Assembly: GCA_016935735.1 (NCBI GenBank) | Contig: JAFGQK010000057.1 | Coordinates: forward strand, 1 to 64,000 | Reading direction: 5' to 3' | Source of the DNA: Spirochaetales bacterium | Lineage (GTDB): Bacteria; Spirochaetota; Spirochaetia; SZUA-6; JAFGRV01 | DNA: 64,000 nucleotides | In this document: positions 57,201 through 64,000 of the stretch, piece after piece | Layout of the letters: each line of letters begins with the position of its first letter | Numbering within the stretch: the first letter of the stretch is position 1 | Notes under the pieces: generated by a model | What the model saw: only the letters and a program-made list of their open reading frames with translations | Database searches by the model: none | Told to the model about the DNA's origin: nothing | Position numbers and translations under genes: made by a program

Positions 57201-60200
57201 TTTCAGCAATTTGACAAGCTCATCAATACTGGAAACAAGCAAAGCAAGCCTTACCTCCAGGGAAACCCGTCCGACCTGGAGGGTATGGGCAATATCATGA
57301 AGAGTGAGTGAAAAGCCTGGTTTATGACGAACAGTATCTGTCGATACCCCCTGAACGGATGAATCAAGATAATTCTCGAGCCAGCCGGCAAGCTTCCCCG
57401 CGTATAAGAGTAAACAATCTTCATCAACCGCCGAAAGCGGGATCAGGTAGCGTCGCTGGTTACCCGTTTTTATATGTATTTCTGCCGGGCTATTATCGTT
57501 ATATCCTGAATATTCTTCAAAAATAATATGTACATTGGAACCACCGGCACCAAATGAACTTATTCCGGATCTTCTGGGATAGGGTATCTGCCTGCCATTT
57601 TCCAGCTTAACAGGTTGTTTCCATTCAGAGAGATTCCTCTGGACGAAAAACGGTGAGGATTCAAAATCGATTTTGGGATTCAATGTACGTGCATGGAGTG
57701 ATGGCACCAGCTGTTTATGCCGCATCTGTAATAATATTTTTGTAATCCCTGCTATACCCGCTGCTGATTCCAGATGTCCGATATTCGATTTAACCGAGCC
57801 AATGGAACAATACTGTCTCCTGTCATTATATTTCCTGAAGATCCTGGAAAGCCCCTCTATTTCGATCGGATCACCCAATTCGGTTCCGGTACCATGGGCT
57901 TCTATATAACTTATTGTCGAAGGATCAATATCGGCATTTTTCACCGCCATGGCTATCACCGCTGCCTGTGCGGCCGGATTCGGGACCGTATAACCATTTG
58001 TTCTTCCCCCATGATTTATGGCCCCTCCCTTATAAATCCCATATATATTATCATTATCTTTAATTGCCCGGGACAACGGTTTTAATAATACGGCACCTAT
58101 TCCTTCTCCCGGTACAAAACCATCCGCCCTGTCACCAAAACTAAAACATTTGCCTGATGGCGAAAGCATTCTTGCGGAGCACATCTCGAGATACTTGAAA
58201 GGATGAAGAAAAAGATTAACCCCGCCTGCTATTGCCATGGAACACTCACCTCTTTTAATACTCTCACAGGCAAGATAGAATGCAGACAGGGAAGAAGAAC
58301 AGGCCGTATTGACGGGCATGCTTGGTCCGTGAAACCCGAAGTAAAAAGACACCCTGTTGGCGATTGACCAGGGATGGGCAAAATGAATGAGTGTTGAGTG
58401 CTCTTCAACACGATTGAAACCCGATTGTTGTTTTTCAAGGTGCTGGTTCCACTTTTCTATTCCTATATAGGGATAAGTATTCGTCGTAGTCCCGACAAAT
58501 ACTCCGATATCGGTATAATTACTTTTATTCCGGTACCAGTCAAAGATTTGCCCTGCATACCCGGCATCCTCCAGGGCAGCCCATACACTTTGGAGAAATA
58601 ACCTCTCCTGGGGATCTATTGCCCCTGCTTCCCTGGGAGAAATACCGAATAAGGGGGCATCGAATTTATCCGCATCATCAATAAATCCGCCCCATTTGCA
58701 ATATATTTTCCCCTGGTTCGCCATGTCTTTATCCGGGTGGTAATAGAGATGATAATCCCACCGGTTCCCGGGTATTTCCGTAATACAATCTTTGCCTGTT
58801 TTTAAATTACTCCAGAATTCATCAAGATCATTCGCCCCCGGGTATATGCCACTCATGCCAATAATGGCAATATCATTTTCTGTTTCCCACTCCCCGGCAT
58901 TTTGCTTATGGATTTCGGAAGATGGTTTATCCTGTTTTATTACAGTTGAATTTTTTATGTGATCGTCAATAAAATGAATATCCTTTTTCCCGGTTGATTC
59001 ACGATCTTCGAATAGCCGGATGAGTTTTTCCTTATGGTTCTGGACAAAATATTCTACAAGTTCTTCGATGTTCCTGTATTCAAAAAGTAATGTCCTGGGA
59101 AGGTTGCAGAGTGAGTCTTCAATGTGATTATTGAATTTATTAATAATGATGGAATCAATTCCATATTCTTCAAATGAACTATCCGCCGTGATATCACCCT
59201 CATCCACGCTTAAGAGTTTACTAAAAATATTTTTCAGGTATTGCTCTGTTTTTTTACAGATTATCTCATCGTTTATTTCCTGTAAGGAAATGTTTTTTGA
59301 AGACTCAAACTGTTTATTTTGAAGACTTTCGTCTTTATATAAAAGCTGACTCATGTATTGATCGATTTTATCCTGATTTCCATACGTAATGATGCAGTGA
59401 CAGGAACCTGACTGCATACATCGTTCAAACATCTCCAGTCCCAGATCACCCGGTATTGGCCTGAATCCTGTTTGTGTACATAAAAGCTCTAATTCTTCAT
59501 CGGGAATTTTCATTCCCCCGTCACCCCAGTAAGGCCAATTGATTGATATTGTTTTACACTTACCCTTGTTAATCGCCCCTGTTTTTCCATTTATATACGC
59601 GAAGCTATCCAGGAAAGCATTCGCATATGCATAATCACACTGTCCGGCAAAACCGAAAACGGAAGCAATAGATGAAAACATGACAAAGAAATCCACTTTT
59701 TCATCTTTAATGGCATTTGCAAGGTTAATGGCACCAAATACCTTGGGATTGATCACCTCCTGGAGTGATTGAACGGACTTATTAATCAAGAATCCGTCCC
59801 GGATAATTCCCGCACAATGGATTATTCCGTTGATACCCCCGCATAATTGCTTGACATCCCGGATCAATTGACCGGTTTGCCGGGGGCATGATATGTCACT
59901 CTGTAAATACATCACATCCATGCCGAGTTCTTTTAATTCATTTATTTTTTTTACTTTTTCATCATTTAATACGGAACGGCCCGACAGCACCAGCCTGATT
60001 TCCGCTTTCCGGGCCAGGTATTGAGCAAAGATAATACCCAAGCCCCCGAGCCCTCCTGTGATTAAATATACGCCTTTTTCCTTTACCAATGTTGTACCGG
60101 TATTATGACTGGTATCTTCCCATTTATGTTTATAGAGCAGCTTTACCTGTCTTGTCGATTCCCCATACCTTACCTGTGGACCATCATAAACTTCCAGCTC

Positions 60201-63200
60201 CCGCAGCATGCTTTCAATGAACCATTCCGGGTTGATATCTTCCAGTTTCCCTGACGGATTTTGTATTTCTACGGTTTTGCATTCCAGGCAATTATTTTCC
60301 CTCTGGACAGATTTCATAAATCCGCTCACCGCTTCGTAGTGTGGTTGTGTACTGCCATTTTCCGATGAATAAATGAATAAGAGAGAGACAGTTCTTTTTA
60401 TCTTCTTAATTGTCAGGTTCTGGATTATATAAAACAACGAAAACAAGCCGCTTTCAATTTCCCGTTTAAGCGATTCCATATCCTGGCAAAAAATTCCCTC
60501 TGACCATGCATGAAAAATAGTATCAGGAAACATGCCAGACTGTTCCAATGCTTGAAATAATGTTTGATAATCCTGCACGTGGACAGGGTTTATTTCAAAA
60601 ACATTTTGATTGATCTTGTTATATTTTTCACCCTTTGATACGAAGACAAAATTGTTCCCCGGGCCTGCTTTCTTTCCAATACAATTAAGTATTGTTTCTC
60701 TCACCCCGGCATTATCAATCAGGATGAGTATATTTCTATTACTATTGTTTTTTTCTGGATCAAGGCCGGGATCAATGCGCTTATTTATCCATTCGGTCCG
60801 GTAGTAATTAATCTGATCAGGTGAATTTATTGTTTCATCAACACATTGTGTCATTACTTCTTGCCGTTGTGTGTGAGTGTTCGTATCAATCCAGTACCGC
60901 TCCCTGGCAAAAGGATAGGTTGGTAATGACAAACGCCGCGGTTTATCCGTATGATAAAAGAGCATCCAGTCTATTTCAGCACCGGATACCCACAATTTTG
61001 CCAGCAGGGCCATATCCTGTTTTTTAATAAGCATCCCCATATTGATGATGTCTTCACTGATTTTTTCCGTGGTTTTTACGTTCCCTGTGTAGAGATATTT
61101 TATATCTGCCTGTCCGCTGCAATACTGATGTAACATTTCAACCAGTTCCGGTACATCGGATACAATACAAGCCAGACGGGAAGGCATTGTATCCCTGCCG
61201 GTCTGTAGTGTATAAGCAATATCGCGTATATCCGGTAAAGCGTTATTGGTATTCCTTGCTCTTTTATTTTCAAGATATTGTAATAGCTTTCTCGCGTACT
61301 CCTTTAATCTGGCATCGTTCTTTGCAGAAAGAATTATGACCTGTGGAACATGGACCGTATTATTATGACGCGGCCCTGTTTCCTCATATTCCTCGATGAT
61401 CATATGGGCATTCACCCCCCCAAAGCCGAAGGAACTTACTCCTGCCCGCCTCGGTATCGGATTATTCGAATCATCTTTCAGTCGCTCCCACTGTATCGTA
61501 TCTTTTACCAGGTAAAATGGGCTGTCATCCAGTTTAATATACGGATTTACCTCCCGCAGATGAATATTACCCGGGATGACCTTATTCTTCATCGATAAAA
61601 GTACCTTGATAATTCCTGCCATACCGGATGCTGATTCTAGATGCCCGGTAGCAGTTTTTACAGAACCCAGTCCGATATGGACTTTATTATTACCCTGCGT
61701 CCCCTGTCTTTTTTGCAGTTCATGAAAGGCTTTTTTTAAACTCTCTATCTCGATCGGATCACCTAATTCCGTACCAGTCCCATGAGTCTCAATATAACTG
61801 ATAGTACCGGGATCTACATTGGCACTTGAATATGTTTCTATAAGCAGTTCAGCCTGGGAATCGGCACTTGGTGCTGTGAGAGAGCTGGTTCTTCCATTAT
61901 GGTTTACGCATGAACCCCTGATGATGCCATAGATATGGTCCCTGTCGATGATTGCAGAGCTTAATAGTTTTAAAACCAGGACAGCACACCCCTCACTCCT
62001 CACATACCCATGGGCATCTTTATCAAAGGTTTTACAGCGGCCATCCCTGGAAAGCATCCCGGCATCGCTGACAGAATGATAGTACGCTCGGCTGATGAGT
62101 ACGTTTACCCCCCCTGCAATAGCCAGATGACACTTCCCGCTTCGCAAAGCCTCGCAAGCGCGATGGATAGCGACCAGGGAACTCGAACATGCAGTGTTTA
62201 CCGGTTCGCTGGGGCCATGGAGGTTAAGGAGATAGGAAATCCTGTTGGCTAAAATAGAATGCTCCCTGCCGGTGATGGCATACGCATCCATGCCCTTCCC
62301 GGAATCTCTTACGACATCATAGTAATCAGAATTAGCCACCCCGGCGTACACTCCCGCACGGGTGCCCGCCATATCACCGGGACTGTATCCCGCATCTTCA
62401 ATGGCTTTCCACACAGTCTCCAGGAATAATCGATGCTGGGGATCCATATACTCTGCTTCTTTCCGGGAGATATTAAAAAAACCGGCATCAAATTTATCAA
62501 TATCCGTTATAAAACCGCCCCACGCCGCACATATATCTATTGGATCTTCAACCTTTTGTTGCCTGTATCCCATTGCGTTCCAGCGTTCTGCTGGAATTCT
62601 GGATACCATATCCACGCCTTTTTCAAGGTTTTCCCAGAACTCATCCAGATCCCCGGAAGCCGGCATAAGTGCATCCAGGCCGATTATGGCAACTGGTTCA
62701 TTATTTATATTGGGCATTGGAGTAACATCATGCATCTTGTTCTCTGCCGGGGAAAATCCTGTTGTTCCCGGTGTCCCGGCCGGGGTATTCAGGAAATTTG
62801 CGGATTCTTCATCAACAGTATTAATATAATATCCGGTTATTTTCTCTGAATAACCCTGAAACAGAAATAATACTACTGAAGCAATAGTTGAATAACTAAA
62901 GAACACGGAAGGTATGATTTCCATGCCGTATTTTTCATTAATTCGATTTGCCAGCTCAACAAACAGGATTGAACTCATTCCCAGTTTGGATAAATCATCC
63001 TTGAGATTTATTTTATTAATGGACAACTGGAGAAGCTCTGCAAATATGGTACGCATATCGGATTCAAACCGGGCCATGTAACTATTGGCATTATCGTATC
63101 CTTCATTCTCTATAATGTTTTTATTCTGCATTATTTCCGTGTTGCCTGTGAGGGATGTGACCCAGTTTCTTATTTTCTTTGATTCACCTTTCATAACACC

Positions 63201-64000
63201 TATCCAGCTGTAAGGCAAGGAAACGCTCTTCTCAAAGATGGTTAATCCTGTTTGTGTATCAAGGGGTTTCATACCAGTAGTGGATGCGAGGAATTTCTCA
63301 TTTTCCGGATGTACTTTCATTCCCCCTTCTCTCCAGTATGGCCAGCCTATGGCTATGGTTTTTCCATATCGCTGGTTATTACGTCTTAAATTCTCTCTTA
63401 ACTGCGCGAAATGATCCATAAAGCTATTCGCATAAGCATAATCACTCTGACCGATATTCCCTGCAAGGGCAGAGAGAGAAGAGAATAGCACGAATAGATC
63501 AAGATCCAGTTCCTTTGTCAGCATATCCAGGTATATGGTCCCCCGGACTTTAGGCGCGATTACCTGTTTGATGTTTTCAGGGTCTTTATTGATAAGCAGC
63601 GAATCATTTATTATACCGGCACAATGGATAATTCCATTAATCTTACCGAAGCGGGCCAGGGATTTATTAATCAATATCTTTACATCATCAAGGTTTGAAA
63701 TATCTGATTGAAGATAGCAGATTTCAGCACCGGACTTCTCAAGAGCACGTACAAACTCCTCCCTGTTGTTATTCAATGGCGTACGGCCGGTTACTATAAG
63801 TTTTGCCCGGTAGTTTTCCGCAAGATAATTGGCAACAATCCTCCCTAACGAACCAGTACCGCCTGATATTACATATACTCCCTGTTGCCTGAAAAGCGGT
63901 CCGGAATTAAGCGCCTTAATAAGGGTGTCAGGATCGATTTCATTTAATTCCATTGTGTAACGATGATTATTGCTGTACCTGACTTCACCCTCACCTCCTG
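54267..64000 (-). CDS. Trans-AT polyketide synthase, 5' end outside window ([KR]-ACP-KS-KR-ACP-KS-ACP-KS)
   Basis: The frame stays open to the right window edge. Codons upstream of the first Met (63953) continue a KR structural subdomain (GEVRYSNNHRYT), so the protein is truncated by the window. Domains numbered from that Met: KR up to about 270 (VISGGTGSLGR, DYAYANSF), ACP 295-370 (site GMSSI), KS 420-850, KR 1050-1540, ACP 1565-1640, KS 1693-2147, ACP 2440-2515, KS 2592-3005 and a short tail. All three KS have Cys and both His. The last KS has no ACP of its own; the next protein begins with one, giving a split module. Three palindromic elements lie in frame, one within a KS. There are no AT domains. 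The downstream gene starts 74 nt later. Confidence 0.92.
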   Translation of the reverse strand, partial: GGEGEVRYSNNHRYTMELNEIDPDTLIKALNSGPLFRQQGVYVISGGTGSLGRIVANYLAENYRAKLIVTGRTPLNNNREEFVRALEKSGAEICYLQSDISNLDDVKILINKSLARFGKINGIIHCAGIINDSLLINKDPENIKQVIAPKVRGTIYLDMLTKELDLDLFVLFSSLSALAGNIGQSDYAYANSFMDHFAQLRENLRRNNQRYGKTIAIGWPYWREGGMKVHPENEKFLASTTGMKPLDTQTGLTIFEKSVSLPYSWIGVMKGESKKIRNWVTSLTGNTEIMQNKNIIENEGYDNANSYMARFESDMRTIFAELLQLSINKINLKDDLSKLGMSSILFVELANRINEKYGMEIIPSVFFSYSTIASVVLFLFQGYSEKITGYYINTVDEESANFLNTPAGTPGTTGFSPAENKMHDVTPMPNINNEPVAIIGLDALMPASGDLDEFWENLEKGVDMVSRIPAERWNAMGYRQQKVEDPIDICAAWGGFITDIDKFDAGFFNISRKEAEYMDPQHRLFLETVWKAIEDAGYSPGDMAGTRAGVYAGVANSDYYDVVRDSGKGMDAYAITGREHSILANRISYLLNLHGPSEPVNTACSSSLVAIHRACEALRSGKCHLAIAGGVNVLISRAYYHSVSDAGMLSRDGRCKTFDKDAHGYVRSEGCAVLVLKLLSSAIIDRDHIYGIIRGSCVNHNGRTSSLTAPSADSQAELLIETYSSANVDPGTISYIETHGTGTELGDPIEIESLKKAFHELQKRQGTQGNNKVHIGLGSVKTATGHLESASGMAGIIKVLLSMKNKVIPGNIHLREVNPYIKLDDSPFYLVKDTIQWERLKDDSNNPIPRRAGVSSFGFGGVNAHMIIEEYEETGPRHNNTVHVPQVIILSAKNDARLKEYARKLLQYLENKRARNTNNALPDIRDIAYTLQTGRDTMPSRLACIVSDVPELVEMLHQYCSGQADIKYLYTGNVKTTEKISEDIINMGMLIKKQDMALLAKLWVSGAEIDWMLFYHTDKPRRLSLPTYPFARERYWIDTNTHTQRQEVMTQCVDETINSPDQINYYRTEWINKRIDPGLDPEKNNSNRNILILIDNAGVRETILNCIGKKAGPGNNFVFVSKGEKYNKINQNVFEINPVHVQDYQTLFQALEQSGMFPDTIFHAWSEGIFCQDMESLKREIESGLFSLFYIIQNLTIKKIKRTVSLLFIYSSENGSTQPHYEAVSGFMKSVQRENNCLECKTVEIQNPSGKLEDINPEWFIESMLRELEVYDGPQVRYGESTRQVKLLYKHKWEDTSHNTGTTLVKEKGVYLITGGLGGLGIIFAQYLARKAEIRLVLSGRSVLNDEKVKKINELKELGMDVMYLQSDISCPRQTGQLIRDVKQLCGGINGIIHCAGIIRDGFLINKSVQSLQEVINPKVFGAINLANAIKDEKVDFFVMFSSIASVFGFAGQCDYAYANAFLDSFAYINGKTGAINKGKCKTISINWPYWGDGGMKIPDEELELLCTQTGFRPIPGDLGLEMFERCMQSGSCHCIITYGNQDKIDQYMSQLLYKDESLQNKQFESSKNISLQEINDEIICKKTEQYLKNIFSKLLSVDEGDITADSSFEEYGIDSIIINKFNNHIEDSLCNLPRTLLFEYRNIEELVEYFVQNHKEKLIRLFEDRESTGKKDIHFIDDHIKNSTVIKQDKPSSEIHKQNAGEWETENDIAIIGMSGIYPGANDLDEFWSNLKTGKDCITEIPGNRWDYHLYYHPDKDMANQGKIYCKWGGFIDDADKFDAPLFGISPREAGAIDPQERLFLQSVWAALEDAGYAGQIFDWYRNKSNYTDIGVFVGTTTNTYPYIGIEKWNQHLEKQQSGFNRVEEHSTLIHFAHPWSIANRVSFYFGFHGPSMPVNTACSSSLSAFYLACESIKRGECSMAIAGGVNLFLHPFKYLEMCSARMLSPSGKCFSFGDRADGFVPGEGIGAVLLKPLSRAIKDNDNIYGIYKGGAINHGGRTNGYTVPNPAAQAAVIAMAVKNADIDPSTISYIEAHGTGTELGDPIEIEGLSRIFRKYNDRRQYCSIGSVKSNIGHLESAAGIAGITKILLQMRHKQLVPSLHARTLNPKIDFESSPFFVQRNLSEWKQPVKLENGRQIPYPRRSGISSFGAGGSNVHIIFEEYSGYNDNSPAEIHIKTGNQRRYLIPLSAVDEDCLLLYAGKLAGWLENYLDSSVQGVSTDTVRHKPGFSLTLHDIAHTLQVGRVSLEVRLALLVSSIDELVKLLKQYSEGYLEKQQLGFNCVEEHLINDNRASTNVEERISNGTIFTGRVRKIKRNKNNPIVKVNEIIQSEGSRGMETLALLWVKGAEIDWKLLYQDPYPGKISLPTYQFKKESYWLDSHCIDFPAKNNSDVKGIEDMDSTGELGKGHLNNQTTEQPKIISENNTDKAEIKNQRLLSKSLEKKQMISEDTIKAKIKELLAKVLFMQPQTVDENKQFVDLGLDSVLGVEFINKLNKIYNTSIEASKLYDYSTAVELAKYAVDLVNKDLYEINNNEQVLSPGNNKEIKADPASCTPASYTKVKSDHEEPAGIPKLKLKNQFTIAKNNQGKNQAREEFSGFKNGPDNHDDIAIIGMSARLPGAADTWELWDILTKGICTVREVPSERWSIDEHYNPDTTVKNKSYCKYGGYLSDIDKFDPLFFNISPREAKLIEPQQRLFLQEAWRAFENAGYSSEALANMRCGVYVGVGSINEYNPLYMFNTSSILAARISYFLDLKGPAVSIDTACSSSLVAIHMACRSLIHNEADMMLAGGVTIFLTEKLYIQMCQAGMLSPDGKCKSFDNEANGFVPAEGAGVLVLKRYEKAVLDGDYIYGVIKGIGMNQDGRTNGIAAPSSVSQKELEIEVYEKNGINPETITLVEAHGTGTSLGDPLEFEALKGSFQRFTNKKQYCALGSLKSNLGHTAAAAGVAGIIKVLLAMKYRKIPATLHYKTPNKQIDVTNSPFYMNTSLKDWKTAPDVPLRGTVSAFGLSGTNAHVVLEQVNNNINQTRQRTMPYYIIPLSAKTDESLAQKTKDMAKWIELEGTGHFISDVSFTLFLGRSHFQLRIALVVKDMIDLKNQLEKLITDGIPGDILSGKLVNENNASTPLFLQLGKTLIQQLKNGMDLEKSEVKEKLLALADFYNRGGNLEWKDLFTDQECSRIPLPMYPFVKKSYWTRGTEQAEEHKVRGMEKKRRNHMEQIKKADPYTKEKTVKILLDVFAKKI
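57101..57140. repeat. Palindromic element copy 6 (first of a tandem pair)
   Basis: The stem CCTCAAC-ATTC-GTTGAGG (57104-57121) is identical to copy 3, with a CACGATTGTCATTTAT tail. It encodes LINDNRASTNVEE. Confidence 0.75.
57141..57188. repeat. Palindromic element copy 7 (second of a tandem pair)
   Basis: It abuts copy 6. CTCAACACAGTTGAAGCCC is followed by AATTGTTGTTTTTCAAGGTA. The stem is partly decayed. It is translated in another frame than copy 6, as LEKQQLGFNCVEEH. Confidence 0.75.
58399..58443. repeat. Palindromic element copy 8 (in frame, inside a KS domain)
   Basis: TTCAACACGATTGAA (58404-58418) is followed by ACCCGATTGTTGTTTTTCAAGG. It encodes HLEKQQSGFNRVEEH in a surface loop of the KS, before the segment leading to the active-site Cys. 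Confidence 0.8.

Noticed and set aside
1818..63000. Many plus-strand frames of 60-160 codons opposite the PKS and tailoring genes
   Set aside because: They are antisense to clear domains, have no family resemblance and follow from the codon bias of the real genes.
1..64000. tRNA, rRNA, CRISPR arrays, transposases and integrases
   Set aside because: I looked for these and saw no convincing example. The only repeats are the palindromic elements, the hairpins and the tetranucleotide array.

Overview
The window is dominated by one minus-strand biosynthetic operon of about 60 kb for a trans-acyltransferase (trans-AT) polyketide. A much smaller plus-strand locus at the left end looks like a candidate YcaO-linked peptide (RiPP) locus. 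The DNA is AT-rich (about 40 % GC by eye) and most genes have canonical GGAGG-type ribosome binding sites, so this is a bacterium; I cannot name the lineage from the sequence.

Left end, plus strand (1-3356): a terminator of an upstream gene, a palindromic repeat and a long perfect hairpin with a possible promoter. These are followed by a class I SAM methyltransferase, a 37-codon peptide gene with a very strong ribosome binding site, a terminator-like hairpin, a 140-nt imperfect palindrome and a YcaO-domain protein. The layout methyltransferase / short peptide / attenuating terminator / YcaO is what a RiPP locus would look like, but the product is unproven.

Tailoring block, minus strand (3441-18094): a PksI-type enoyl-CoA hydratase homologue (ECH2), three paralogous radical SAM proteins of the cobalamin-binding type, an isoprenylcysteine-methyltransferase-like membrane protein, a PksH-type homologue (ECH1), a carbamoyltransferase, a free-standing thioester reductase, two divergent KASIII-like proteins, a spore-photoproduct-lyase-like radical SAM protein and a discrete acyl carrier protein. 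A run of 16 tetranucleotide repeats sits just upstream of the third radical SAM gene, as in phase-variable loci.

Megasynthases, minus strand (18187-64000), in presumed order of use: a PKS cut by the right window edge ([KR]-ACP-KS-KR-ACP-KS-ACP-KS); an 8364-residue PKS (ACP-KS0-ACP-ER-KS-ACP-KS-KR-ACP-KS-KR-ACP-KS-ACP-KS-DH-KR-ACP-KS-KR-ACP); and a 3616-residue PKS (KS-DH-KR-ACP-KS-ACP-KS-DH*-ACP). None carries an AT domain and none ends in a thioesterase. The AT and any HMG-CoA-synthase-like partner must lie outside the window, and release is probably reductive. ECH1, ECH2 and an in-line ER after a non-extending KS suggest beta-branching with reduction; the carbamoyltransferase predicts a carbamate.

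The most unusual structural features are (i) a family of roughly 40-bp palindromic elements inserted in frame into the PKS genes and read in two different frames, resembling the Rickettsia palindromic elements in behaviour; (ii) carrier-protein-like domains that lack the phosphopantetheine serine, one nested inside a KS-flanking linker; (iii) the tetranucleotide repeat; (iv) the two KASIII-like proteins with altered catalytic residues; and (v) the candidate RiPP locus.
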